Positions 1-8,415 of a DNA stretch of 64,000 bases are shown piece by piece. The DNA is from Pectobacterium punjabense (GTDB taxonomy: Bacteria > Pseudomonadota > Gammaproteobacteria > Enterobacterales > Enterobacteriaceae), in assembly GCF_012427845.1 (NCBI RefSeq), contig NZ_CP038498.1, forward strand, positions 3,224,001-3,288,000, in the 5' to 3' direction. The translations under genes were made by a program, and so were the position numbers. The notes under the pieces are model-generated. The model did not search any database. It was not told the DNA's origin and was given only the letters and a program-made list of their open reading frames with translations. Position 1 is the first letter of the stretch. Each line of letters begins with the position of its first letter.

Positions 1-57
1 GTAACTCACTGGTAAAACCATTACCAGCATTAAATAGATATAAGAAGGAGTTATACT

Positions 58-597
58 GTGGTGATTCCAGATATTCAAATCGTGAGTTCAACAACTCCTG
101 CGACCATGCCTCCCATTGGCGCAGCCGCTAATCCAACTGTCGTTGCAGCCATCAGCCCGGGGAATAAAACCGACACATCAGCAAATTCCGACTCGCAAAA
201 TATGCCGGGCTCGAACGAGAGCACGAAGGTCACGCTGTCGTCTCAAAAGAAGCGTGCTACTGAAGAGAAAGATGTCACTCCACCTGAACAGGTTAAGGCA
301 CAGCAGAAAGTTGCCACTGAATATTCTTTGGCGATGACAGGTATTCCTTTGTATAACGGTAAACTTGTGTCCGTGGTTAAATACCCAGATGGTAATTCTG
401 AAATGTTTGATGCCTTTACAGGACAGCGCATCACACAGGAAGATTTGGCTCTCATGAGCGCACTTCATAGTTCTGGTGGCGAGCAGGTATTACATTTTGA
501 GAGTAAGACGTCATATAGCAATTTATCTGCGGCCGAAGTTTATCAGCAGATCCAAGAGATGATGCATGGTTCAAGCGGTCAGGAAGATCAGTCTTAA
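58..597 (+). CDS. Hypothetical protein, 179 aa
   Basis: I do not recognise this protein. An AAGGAG ribosome site at 45-50 lies 7 bases before GTG 58; a second GTG follows at 61, so either could be the start. The first ~90 residues are rich in Ser, Thr, Pro and Ala and look disordered, with a charged KKR/EEK patch near residues 64-72. The last ~90 residues look folded and include a hydrophobic stretch around GIPLYNGKLVSVVKYPDG. There is no signal peptide or membrane segment. A disordered head on a small folded domain could suit a secreted or scaffold protein, but nothing in the neighbourhood supports a role. Its upstream context lies outside the window. Confidence 0.6.
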   Translation: MVIPDIQIVSSTTPATMPPIGAAANPTVVAAISPGNKTDTSANSDSQNMPGSNESTKVTLSSQKKRATEEKDVTPPEQVKAQQKVATEYSLAMTGIPLYNGKLVSVVKYPDGNSEMFDAFTGQRITQEDLALMSALHSSGGEQVLHFESKTSYSNLSAAEVYQQIQEMMHGSSGQEDQS

Positions 598-701
598 TAA
601 TAAATCGATGCCAAGACAAATAACCCCATTGCCCTGGCATTAAAGAAAAATATAACGCTATCTTAATAATACAGAATGGCTACTTAATGGAAACTGGCCG
701 A

Positions 702-1274
702 TTAACGATTAGCAACGAGCGCTTGCGAAAACTCAGTTAATCTTGTCAGGCCATATTCCCAGGGACCAAACCCCGCTTCCGCATTAATATGCCCCGCCTC
801 GCCGACATCAACTAACTCACTGTTCCACGCCTGCGCCCAGTATTGGGCGCGAGTGAAACTCATTAACGGATCGTTATGGCTGGCAAATGTCAGCGCAGGA
901 ACCGGCAGCGGCGCTGCCTGAATGCGATCGTCGATTTCAAAGCGCAGGGGCTCGGCAGGAGCCACTAGCATGACACCGGCGATCCCTTCCTGACCCTGTT
1001 GCACGATATGGCAGGAAGCCAATGCACCGAAGCTGTGACCAATGAGAATCACAGGCTGTGTACAGACGCCGATCTCACGGCGGATCGCCAATACCCAACG
1101 GTCCAGATCGGCCTGATACCATTCCCGCTGACGTATACGGTGCCAGTGAGGAAAACGCCGTTCCCAATGGCTTTGCCAGTGTTCGTCATCGCTGTCTCGC
1201 AACCCTGGCACCAGTACCATCGTTAGCTGCTGGCTCACTTCAGCAAGCCGCAGATCGATTTCTGTTGTCTGCAT
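702..1274 (-). CDS. RBBP9/YdeN family alpha/beta hydrolase
   Basis: Predicted cytoplasmic serine hydrolase of the RBBP9/YdeN family, 190 aa, the usual length. The early VPGLRDSDDEHWQSHWE stretch is typical of the family. The nucleophile elbow GHSFGA holds the catalytic Ser. A late GHINAEAGFGPW segment supplies the catalytic His, and the Asp probably lies in the SHNDPL loop. The substrate of this family is generally unknown. The gene stands alone, 69 bp downstream of dbpA on the same strand, so it may share dbpA transcription. The ATG at 1274 follows a weak AAGAACGG ribosome site. Confidence 0.85.
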   Translation of the reverse strand: MQTTEIDLRLAEVSQQLTMVLVPGLRDSDDEHWQSHWERRFPHWHRIRQREWYQADLDRWVLAIRREIGVCTQPVILIGHSFGALASCHIVQQGQEGIAGVMLVAPAEPLRFEIDDRIQAAPLPVPALTFASHNDPLMSFTRAQYWAQAWNSELVDVGEAGHINAEAGFGPWEYGLTRLTEFSQALVANR

Positions 1275-1343
1275 CCGTTCTTAACACTCCTGTCTGTTAC
1301 ACCGTGACGCTCATCCTGCCCTGCCAGATCAATTAAATACCGG

Positions 1344-2726
1344 TTACTTTAACAATCTAGCCTTACAGCTTTTCCCTTTGATTTTGCCTTTCTGGAGCTG
1401 CTGCAACGCACGTTTAGCACTGGCTTTACGGATAGCCACATACGCATGCAGCGGGAACATATCTATTTTACCAACTTCCGCCGCCGTTAATCCCGCATCG
1501 CCAGTTAATGCGCCAAGAATATCACCGGGACGAATTTTGGCTTTTCTGCCACCATCTATGCACAGCGTCATCATCTCAGGTTCGAGCGCAACCTCACCAC
1601 TGCGGCTAATCTCATCCGCCGACGTCCACTTAATGCGCATACCGAGATAGTCTTCAATCAGATTAGCGCGATTCATTTCCTGTGGCGTACATAGGCTGAC
1701 AGCCAGTCCCTGCGTACCCGCGCGCCCTGTTCTGCCAATACGGTGCACGTGAACTTCAGGATCGAAAGCCAGCTCAAAATTCACCACCAGCGCCAGCTCT
1801 TTGATATCAAGACCGCGAGCCGCAACATCGGTTGCAACCAGCACGCGGCAGCTGCGGTTAGCAAAACGCACCAGCACCTGATCGCGATCGCGCTGTTCCA
1901 GATCGCCATGCAGCGCCGATACGCTAATCCCACGCATGTCCAGTGCGTCAAATACGCTCTGGCAATCGCGCTTCGTGTTGCAAAACACCACGCAGGATGC
2001 TGGCTGATAATGGCTCAGAATGGCAATCAGCAGCGGCAGCCGCTGTTCTTTCGTCGTCTCATAGAAACGTTGTTCAATGGCCGACTCTTCCACATCATCT
2101 GCAATCTCAAAACGTTGCGGCTGGCGTTGAACCCGTGCGCTGATCTGTTCGATCTCTTCCGGGTAAGTAGCGGAAAATAGCAGGGTTTGACGATCGGACG
2201 GCGTATAGGAAATCACATCATCAATGGCGTCAGTGAACCCCATGTCCAGCATGCGATCCGCTTCATCCAGCACCAGCACTTTCAGGCTATCCAGAGACAG
2301 TGACTGCTTGCGTAAATGATCCTGAATACGCCCTGGCGTTCCGACGACAATATGTGGAGCGTGAACCAGCGAATCGAGCTGTTGCCCCATCGGCTGACCG
2401 CCACACAGTGTCAAAATCTTAATGTTTTGCGCAAAACGCGCCAGACGACGCAGCTCTTTGCTAACCTGATCGGCCAGTTCACGCGTCGGACACAGCACCA
2501 GTGCCTGAGTGGTAAAGTCGCTCACGACAATACGATCCAGCAGCCCAATCCCGAATGCCGCCGTCTTGCCGCTACCGGTTTTCGCCTTGGCCCGCACGTC
2601 CGCGCCGCTCAGAACCGCTGGCAACGTCGCCGCCTGAACGGGCGTCATATCGGTATAGCCCAGTTCATTAAGATTGGATAACTGCTCTGCCGGCAGCGCG
2701 AGGGAAGAAAAAGAGGTTGTGCTCAC
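1344..2726 (-). CDS. dbpA: ATP-dependent RNA helicase DbpA
   Basis: DEAD-box helicase that acts on hairpin 92 of 23S rRNA during large-subunit assembly. I place the start at GTG 2726 (VSTTSFSSLALP), giving 460 aa against 457 in E. coli; the open frame runs to 2798 but those extra residues do not resemble DbpA. Motifs in order are the Q-motif region (ELGYTDMTPVQ), Walker A AKTGSGKT, PTRELA, TPGR, DEAD, SAT, the helicase C-terminal lobe with RGLDI, and HRIGRTGRAG. The C-terminal ~75 residues (CIDGGRKAKIRPGDILGALTG to KGKSCKARLLK) are the DbpA-specific RNA-binding domain that recognises 23S rRNA. Confidence 0.96.
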   Translation of the reverse strand: MSTTSFSSLALPAEQLSNLNELGYTDMTPVQAATLPAVLSGADVRAKAKTGSGKTAAFGIGLLDRIVVSDFTTQALVLCPTRELADQVSKELRRLARFAQNIKILTLCGGQPMGQQLDSLVHAPHIVVGTPGRIQDHLRKQSLSLDSLKVLVLDEADRMLDMGFTDAIDDVISYTPSDRQTLLFSATYPEEIEQISARVQRQPQRFEIADDVEESAIEQRFYETTKEQRLPLLIAILSHYQPASCVVFCNTKRDCQSVFDALDMRGISVSALHGDLEQRDRDQVLVRFANRSCRVLVATDVAARGLDIKELALVVNFELAFDPEVHVHRIGRTGRAGTQGLAVSLCTPQEMNRANLIEDYLGMRIKWTSADEISRSGEVALEPEMMTLCIDGGRKAKIRPGDILGALTGDAGLTAAEVGKIDMFPLHAYVAIRKASAKRALQQLQKGKIKGKSCKARLLK

Positions 2727-2846
2727 AGTGATTACTCTACCAAGGACGAAATAACAGAAGGTGACGCCGAGCCAAAGAACGGCGCAGATATGCCGCAATC
2801 ATAGCAGAGTTCGCCATCGTTGACCGATTTACCTCCCGTTCTCCCG

Positions 2847-3581
2847 CTAAAACAACGAGGCGAACCCTCTATTCACCAAAAAATCCTGTCCTTCGGGTGA
2901 CAAAAGGTAGTTCGCCAGCAGTCGTGCTTCACGTCGGGCTGGCTTCATGATGGCCAACATGTACTCAGCATCAATCCGATAGGGATCGGGTAAGTGAACC
3001 ACATGCAAATCCGGCTGATTGAGCAGTAATGGCAGATAGCTGGCATAGCCAATGTGCATATCACTCTGCCCGGTACGAATCAGGTAGCTCCCCGCCGTCA
3101 TCCCCGTCGGAATCGCATGGTCCAGCCCCCTACCCACTAACGGTTTCGCTTTGTCCCGCAGCTGATTTCCCCAACCCCGATGCAGGCGTTCGATGCGATC
3201 AAAGAGTTGAAAAGCATAATCCCCACCGGGATCACTGCCGGGCGTTGAGGTAGAAAGCACAAAACGCGGGTCAAGCAGCGCCATCAGCCAGGATTGCGTG
3301 GTAAGTTCTGGCACATTACGCATAACGATGCAAAGGTGATTGCGCGTAAACACAGAGGTTTCCTCCGCCAGCCCCATCGTTTTCAAGCGCAGCGGATGTG
3401 CACAGTTTGCCGATGCAAAAATATCTACCGCGTCGCCGTGCATTATTTTTTCGCTCAATAGCCCGGCCGGACCGAAAGTCGACATCACCTCCACCGCGTA
3501 GCGTTCACTGAATGTCGTCAACAAAGGAGCAAACGCGAGGCGTAGGCTGCCAGCAGCATACAGGCGAAGAGGGTCGCTCAT
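2847..3581 (-). CDS. ModA-like substrate-binding protein without signal peptide
   Basis: A 244-residue type II periplasmic-binding-protein fold of the molybdate-binding ModA/WtpA kind: AAGSLRLAF near the N-terminus, then FGPAGLLSEKI and ADIFASAN-like (VDIFASAN), then STSTPGSDPGGDYAFQLFD. The start at ATG 3581 overlaps the ATPase stop as ATGA, so translation is coupled. No signal peptide exists from this start or from the longer frame beginning at 3647, so the protein should stay in the cytoplasm. That is odd because the operon already encodes its own periplasmic binding protein. A cytoplasmic oxyanion sensor or buffer is possible, but this is inference. Confidence 0.8.
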   Translation of the reverse strand: MSDPLRLYAAGSLRLAFAPLLTTFSERYAVEVMSTFGPAGLLSEKIMHGDAVDIFASANCAHPLRLKTMGLAEETSVFTRNHLCIVMRNVPELTTQSWLMALLDPRFVLSTSTPGSDPGGDYAFQLFDRIERLHRGWGNQLRDKAKPLVGRGLDHAIPTGMTAGSYLIRTGQSDMHIGYASYLPLLLNQPDLHVVHLPDPYRIDAEYMLAIMKPARREARLLANYLLSPEGQDFLVNRGFASLF

Positions 3582-4348
3582 GGTCGCTCCGTCATGGTTA
3601 ATATCGGTATCAGCGCGCGATACGGCTGCGGCGCGATTTCCACACAAACCTGCCGTACCGGGATGCCGTACAAACGCGACAGGTTAGCCTCCGTCAGAAC
3701 TTCATCGCTGCGGCCATAAAGATAATGCTGATTGTCCATCAGGAGCAGCGCCTGCTCTGCAATTGCTAACGCGTGGGAAGGATCGTGCGTGGTCAGCAGG
3801 ATGCTCAGATGCTGCGTCCTTGCCAGATCCTTCAATAGCCACAGCACCTGCGCCTGATTTTGTACATCAAGCGCCGCCATAGGCTCATCCAGAATCAACA
3901 TCTGACACTCTGATGCCAATGCCCGTGCAATTAACACAAGCTGCCGCTGCCCGCCGGACAACGCACTAAATTCACACTCGCCAAGCGATGCGATGCCCAG
4001 CAGGTTCAGCGCATGCTGAGCCACGCGAGTATCATGCGCAGAGGGCATGGTAAACAACCGAACACGCGCGGCACGCCCCATCAGTACCATATCCAGAACG
4101 CTGTAGGAAAACGGTGGGGTAAATATCTGTGGCACAAAACCAATACGCCCCTCACGCTGGATTGTCCCAGAAAGCGGCGATAAGTGGCCCAGTAAGGTAT
4201 TCAGAAGCGTGGTTTTCCCTCTGCCATTCGCTCCCAGAATTGCCGTCACCTCACCTTCCCTACAACACAAATTTAGCGGTGAAAAAAAGCCCCGCCCCTG
4301 TTGGTAGCCATACACGAGTTCTTCTGTCGATAACCTGATAATAGACAT
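3578..4348 (-). CDS. ABC transporter ATPase, FecE/MolC type
   Basis: Cytoplasmic ATPase of a class II (BtuCD/FecCD-like) importer, 256 aa. It has Walker A GANGRGKTT, the Q-loop at VPQIF, signature LSGGQRQL, Walker B MLILDEP and the switch His in LLTTHD. The start at ATG 4348 leaves one base after the permease stop; the open frame continues to 4411 but would overlap the permease heavily. It overlaps the ModA-like gene by ATGA. The family serves siderophore, vitamin B12 and molybdate uptake, the latter as in Haemophilus MolBCA. Here the partner genes favour an oxyanion. I am sure of the ATPase role and less sure of the substrate. Confidence 0.9.
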   Translation of the reverse strand: MSIIRLSTEELVYGYQQGRGFFSPLNLCCREGEVTAILGANGRGKTTLLNTLLGHLSPLSGTIQREGRIGFVPQIFTPPFSYSVLDMVLMGRAARVRLFTMPSAHDTRVAQHALNLLGIASLGECEFSALSGGQRQLVLIARALASECQMLILDEPMAALDVQNQAQVLWLLKDLARTQHLSILLTTHDPSHALAIAEQALLLMDNQHYLYGRSDEVLTEANLSRLYGIPVRQVCVEIAPQPYRALIPILTMTERP

Positions 4349-4349
4349 G

Positions 4350-5369
4350 CTAGCGTCCTCGCCCCTGGCGCTGTGTTTTATACAGCAGCACAGCGAAAAG
4401 TGGTGCGCCAAGTAGCGCTGTCAGAATGCCCAACGGAATCTCGGCTTCACTGAGATTGCGAGCCAGATCGTCTACCAGCACCATAAAGCCACCACCAAGC
4501 CACAACGACACTGGCAACAAACGGCGATGGTCGGCTCCCACCAACATGCGCGCGACATGGGGGATCACCAGACCTATCCAGCCGATACTACCACTGACCG
4601 CCACCTGAGCAGCCACGATGGCAGCACACAGACTCAAAACCAGCCAACGCAACGGCTGTACGGCAACACCCAGCGCGCGCGCATCCTGCTCTCCCATCGA
4701 CAACACGTTCACGTGCCAGCGCAGCCGCAACAGCAACCCACCCGCAAGCGCTAATGGCACCGCCACCGTTATTAGCGAGTTCCAGTGTGCGGTGGCAAAG
4801 CTACCCAGCAGCCAGAACACGATGCTCGGCAGCTTCTCTTCGGTATCCGCCAGATATTGCATCAGGCTGACCAGCGCCCCAAAAAAGCCGCTGAGGATGA
4901 CACCTGCCAGAATGAGGATCAGTACATTCTGTTTACCGAATGCGGCGGCCATCATGAAAATCAGCAGGAGCGCCACCATGCCGAACGCAAACGCAGATAG
5001 CAGCAAAAACAGCGGTGTCCAGCTTAATAGAATGGCCAGCGTGCCGCCAAAGGCTGCGCCGGCGGATACACCAATAATATGCGGGTCGACCAACGGATTA
5101 CGGAAAACGCCTTGCAGCGTGGCCCCGCTCAGCGCCAGCGCCGCACCCGCGCACCAGGCTAATAACACGCGGGGTAAGCGGACACTCCATACCACTTGCC
5201 GCTCGATATCTCCAAGTAAAGGATTGTCGCCAGACAGCGGTTCGGCAAGGATCTGGACGATGCGCCACGGGGATAAGCTAAAGCGCCCGAGCCCCAGCGA
5301 ACATACGGCAATCAACAGCGTGAGCACCACCACTGTCAGCAACGTAATCCGATAAGTGCGATAACTCAT
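4350..5369 (-). CDS. FecCD-family ABC permease
   Basis: Inner-membrane permease of the FecCD/BtuC family, 339 aa with about ten hydrophobic segments. Family hallmarks are [45 protein letters not shown] in the first third and GSIGWIGLVIPHVARMLVGADHR in the last third. It would work as a homodimer with the downstream ATPase. Its ATG overlaps the stop of the binding-protein gene as ATGA, so the four genes form one tightly coupled operon. Substrate is inferred from context: molybdate or tungstate is favoured by the ModA-like partner and the ModE-like palindrome, and an iron chelate is the main alternative. Confidence 0.92.
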   Translation of the reverse strand: MSYRTYRITLLTVVVLTLLIAVCSLGLGRFSLSPWRIVQILAEPLSGDNPLLGDIERQVVWSVRLPRVLLAWCAGAALALSGATLQGVFRNPLVDPHIIGVSAGAAFGGTLAILLSWTPLFLLLSAFAFGMVALLLIFMMAAAFGKQNVLILILAGVILSGFFGALVSLMQYLADTEEKLPSIVFWLLGSFATAHWNSLITVAVPLALAGGLLLRLRWHVNVLSMGEQDARALGVAVQPLRWLVLSLCAAIVAAQVAVSGSIGWIGLVIPHVARMLVGADHRRLLPVSLWLGGGFMVLVDDLARNLSEAEIPLGILTALLGAPLFAVLLYKTQRQGRGR

Positions 5370-6430
5370 TGTGCCGCAGAGGCTTCCGTGCGGTAGTCCA
5401 TACGGTAGAAGCGTTGGTAATACTCATCAGCGGCTTTTTGCATATCGATATCTGCGAAACGTTCGGGATACAGTTTTTTCGCCATCCATAATTCGCCAAT
5501 CGCTAACGCTTCCGGCATTGGGTAACCCCAGGCTTTGGCATATTCGGGCATCAGATACACACGATGCTGTTTCACCGCATCAATCGCCTGCCAGGCCGGA
5601 TCGTTGACGATCTGCTTCACGACATCTGGGTAGCGATCCTGCACAAAAATCACCTGCGGGTTCCAGGCCAATACATTTTCAATCGACACCTGTTTGAAGC
5701 CTTTTATCGAGGCTGCCGCCACGTTCAACGCCCCCGCATGCGACATCATCAGGCCGGTATATTTTCCTGAACCATAGGTTGTCAAATCTGGGTTAGCCAT
5801 ATACACGCGGATTCGCTTTTCTTCTGGGATGGAATCCAACCGCGCACTAACGTTCTGCCGCTGCGTAAAGGTATAGTCAATCAGCGCTTCCGCCTGTTTT
5901 TGACGCTCAACCACGTCACCAATCAGCCGAATCCCTGCCTTGAGCCCTTCGTTATACGCGGTGTTTTCATCACCCATCGTAGGATTGATCTTGTCGGCTT
6001 CTCCCGGCTGATCCTGACGTAGCGAGATCGCCACAACCGGAATCCCCGTCCGCTCAATCTGTGAAATCATTTCCGGCGGGGCATAGTTAGCAACAAAAAC
6101 CACCTGCGGCGACAGCTTCAGCAGGCTTTCAATATTAACCTGCGTGAGGTCGCCCGGCATCGGTAGATCCGCCAGACGCGGAGCAAGCCGCAAATAATGC
6201 TCTCCTAGCTGTTTCTTCCAACTGGATAGCACACCGACCACGCTATCCTGTGCATCCAATTGCACCAGCAAATTGAGTGTTTGATGCTGCAACACCACCA
6301 CGCGGTTAACATGGTCGGGAATGGTCACATTGCGCCCCAGTTGATCGGTGACCTGACGCGCCGCCCAGACATTGGAAAACACCAAAAACAACCCGGTAAA
6401 CCACAGTGTGTAGCCAAATTTCTTTATCAT
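5366..6430 (-). CDS. Periplasmic binding protein, class III (MolA/BtuF-like)
   Basis: First gene of the uptake operon, 354 aa. A typical Sec signal peptide occupies about residues 1-23 (hydrophobic core, then VWA before RQVTDQ). The mature protein has the helical-backbone clamp fold: DQLGRNVTIPDHVNRVVVL at the start, NIESLLKLSPQVVFV in the first lobe, and SIENVLAWNPQVIFVQD plus a C-terminal helix in the second. The family binds siderophores, haem, B12 or, for MolA, molybdate and tungstate. The segment around YGSGKYTGLMMSHAGALNVA is compatible with MolA-type proteins from memory. An AGGA ribosome site precedes ATG 6430. Confidence 0.88.
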   Translation of the reverse strand: MIKKFGYTLWFTGLFLVFSNVWAARQVTDQLGRNVTIPDHVNRVVVLQHQTLNLLVQLDAQDSVVGVLSSWKKQLGEHYLRLAPRLADLPMPGDLTQVNIESLLKLSPQVVFVANYAPPEMISQIERTGIPVVAISLRQDQPGEADKINPTMGDENTAYNEGLKAGIRLIGDVVERQKQAEALIDYTFTQRQNVSARLDSIPEEKRIRVYMANPDLTTYGSGKYTGLMMSHAGALNVAAASIKGFKQVSIENVLAWNPQVIFVQDRYPDVVKQIVNDPAWQAIDAVKQHRVYLMPEYAKAWGYPMPEALAIGELWMAKKLYPERFADIDMQKAADEYYQRFYRMDYRTEASAAQ

Positions 6431-6447
6431 GTTCGTATCCTGACTTT

Positions 6448-6471
6448 CGCTATATATAAAATAATACAGCG
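6448..6471. promoter_or_regulatory. ModE-like operator
   Basis: An imperfect palindrome has a left arm CGCTATATA and a right arm TACAGCG (read on the other strand CGCTGTA), separated by AT-rich bases. Known ModE operators have CG-flanked TATATA arms about 6-8 bases apart, so this is a fair match. It lies 18 bases upstream of the binding-protein start, overlapping where a promoter or early leader would be, as expected for repression by molybdate-bound ModE. No modE gene is in the window. Confidence 0.5.
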
Positions 6472-6657
6472 TCAGCGAGAAAGAGAATACTGATCTCGCT
6501 CATAATAATATTTAGATACCAACTTCGAGGTAGATAAGCGGGATTGCGTGTTCCCTAAAGGTTATTTACGGGAACAAATCGAGAAATCATCCGCTCAACA
6601 CACCCTTTACTCTGCAAACGATCGCTCAGATAAACTGAATTATTACGTTAAAAAAAT

Positions 6658-6676
6658 GACATTTATTCTCATTATT
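6658..6676. promoter_or_regulatory. Possible Fur box
   Basis: The 19-mer GACATTTATTCTCATTATT matches 13 of 19 positions of the classic Fur consensus by hand count. It lies about 90 bp before the LLM oxidoreductase and about 230 bp before the uptake operon. The match is marginal in an AT-rich region. If real, it would raise the chance that the neighbouring transporter carries iron. Confidence 0.25.
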
Positions 6677-6766
6677 AATCGCGTAGAGTAATCACACTGT
6701 GGCGTTACGCCTTGCTACGCACACGCTTATGCTAAATATCTCGCTGAATATAAGGATAAATACCCT

Positions 6767-7792
6767 ATGAAGAAGATTGGATTTTTATCATTTGGCCACT
6801 GGACACCGTCGCAGCAGTCCGGCACGCGTTCAGCGGCAGATTCATTACTGCAATCCATCGATCTTGCTGTCGCAGCAGAGGAACTGGGCGCTGATGGCGC
6901 TTATTTCAGGGTTCATCATTTTGCCCGCCAACTGGGTTCACCTTTTCCACTGCTGGCGGCGATTGGTGCGAAAACCCGCAGCATTGAAATTGGCACTGGC
7001 GTCATCGACATGCGCTACGAAAACCCACTGTATATGGCTGAAAATGCCGGTGCGGCCGATTTGATTTCAGAGGGTCGATTACAGCTCGGTATCAGTCGAG
7101 GTTCTCCTGAGCAGGTCATTGATGGCTGGCGCTATTTTGGCTATCAGCCCACAGAAGGTCAGTCCGAAGCGGATATGGCGCGACATCATACTGAGGTATT
7201 GCTGGATGTGCTGCGTGGAGAAGGGTTTGCAAAGCCGAATCCGCAGCCCATGTTCCCGAACCCACCGGGTCTGCTACGTCTGGAACCTTATTCTGAAGGG
7301 CTGCGTGAACGAATCTGGTGGGGGGCAGGATCGAATGCAACGGCGGTATGGGCGGCGAAGCTGGGAATGAACCTGCAAAGCTCCACGTTGAAGGATGATG
7401 AAACTGGCGAACCTTTTCATATTCAACAAGCACAGCAAATTCGCGCATACCGAGCTGCCTGGGCTGAGGCTGGACATACACGCACACCGCGCGTCTCCGT
7501 TAGCCGGAGTATTTTTGCACTGATGGATCAGCGCGATCGCGCCTATTTCGGCGGGAGCAGTAACGATAGCGATACCGTCGGTTTTCTCGATGAGAAAACA
7601 CGCGCGATTTTCGGGCGCAGTTATGCTGCTGAGCCAGAAACACTCATCCAACAGTTAAAACAGGATGAAGCAATTGCTGAAGCAGATACGTTATTGCTGA
7701 CAGTGCCGAATCAACTCGGTGTTGATTACAATGCGCATGTTATCGAAGCGATTCTGAAGCATATCGCGCCTGCGATGGGGTGGAGAGAGTAG
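6767..7792 (+). CDS. LLM-class flavin-dependent oxidoreductase
   Basis: Bacterial luciferase-like monooxygenase of 341 aa, cytoplasmic TIM barrel that uses reduced flavin. The N-terminus KKIGFLSFGHWTP, the AEELGADGAYFRVHHF segment (strand and His of the flavin pocket), IEIGTGVIDMRYENPLYMAENAGAADLISEGRLQLGISRGSPEQ and the late SRSIFA segment are typical. The substrate cannot be told from sequence; LLM enzymes oxidise sulfonates, chelators, alkanes or aldehydes. An AAGGA site precedes ATG 6767. It is divergent from the uptake operon, so a shared inducer is possible. Confidence 0.88.
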   Translation: MKKIGFLSFGHWTPSQQSGTRSAADSLLQSIDLAVAAEELGADGAYFRVHHFARQLGSPFPLLAAIGAKTRSIEIGTGVIDMRYENPLYMAENAGAADLISEGRLQLGISRGSPEQVIDGWRYFGYQPTEGQSEADMARHHTEVLLDVLRGEGFAKPNPQPMFPNPPGLLRLEPYSEGLRERIWWGAGSNATAVWAAKLGMNLQSSTLKDDETGEPFHIQQAQQIRAYRAAWAEAGHTRTPRVSVSRSIFALMDQRDRAYFGGSSNDSDTVGFLDEKTRAIFGRSYAAEPETLIQQLKQDEAIAEADTLLLTVPNQLGVDYNAHVIEAILKHIAPAMGWRE

Positions 7793-8330
7793 GCTGCCAG
7801 TCACCTAAATAACTCGCCTGATGATGGGCTGATAACAATACAATTACTCGACTATTAATGAGGCGTTACTCCTAAGATAGCGCCGTCAAAAATCGGGGGA
7901 ATAAGGGACGATTTTCACCGGAACTCCCCCGAATTTCCCGGCCTCAGAAGCGACGCAACGCTTTTTAATGCTATTTTGAAAATATAGTTTCTGGACCTCT
8001 TGAATTCCCCCCCTCACTCGGCGTAGATTTAGCGCCGATCCCGTCATAACTAGTGTGATTCTGGTGATGACAACGGGAAGAATTACCCTTCGGCGACGTT
8101 CTCCTGTGGTGACATCGTCGGCTGCGTAATGACTTCCTTCCATAATAAAACGCACAATCGGGATCGTTGCTGGCGTGGTTTCTGCTGGAGAATAAATCGG
8201 TGAAGTATTTTTTTATGGGTATCTCATTCTGCTTAGTCGTTTGGGTGAGTACCTTTATGCTGATGGTAGAATAACCTGTCATTTGCCCGGCAAAGATGTC
8301 TTCGCTGAAGGGCACACACAGAGATAAAAA
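7793..8330. other. 538-bp region without a convincing gene
   Basis: Minus-strand frames at 7886-8155 and 7971-8315 overlap each other; neither shows a recognisable domain or a good ribosome site. An interrupted inverted repeat occurs around 7893-7932 (ATCGGGGG and CCCCCGA arms about 24 bases apart). The region could be a degenerate gene or a decayed mobile fragment. I see nothing I can name. Confidence 0.4.
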
Positions 8331-8364
8331 AGGCTGATGGTATTTATACCCTCAGCCTATTTTT
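8331..8364. terminator. Terminator 3' of outO
   Basis: Arms AGGCTGATGGTA and TACCCTCAGCCT with a 4-base loop and one mismatch are flanked by A-rich sequence on the left and ATTTTT on the right. It can therefore work in both directions. It lies about 50 bases past the outO stop and would end the long minus-strand out transcript. Confidence 0.75.
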
Positions 8365-8415
8365 ATGCCTTTTATTCGCTGTCTAATTATGATTCAGCCA
8401 TGTCTTTGTCATTAT

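Larger units (their letters stand above)
6431..6766. other. Divergent promoter region of uptake operon and LLM oxidoreductase
   Basis: This 336-bp stretch separates two divergent genes and is AT-rich. It holds the ModE-like palindrome at 6448-6471 and a weaker Fur-like 19-mer at 6658-6676, both listed separately. No open frame of interest was seen. Promoters for both directions must lie here, but I could not pick unambiguous -35/-10 pairs. Confidence 0.6.

Noticed and set aside
4618..5355. Plus-strand open frame of 245 codons
   Set aside because: It is fully antisense to the FecCD permease, whose motifs and overlaps are clear; the translation is low-complexity.
7886..8315. Two overlapping minus-strand frames of 89 and 114 codons
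   Set aside because: No recognised domain, poor starts, and mutual overlap; kept only as an unassigned region.
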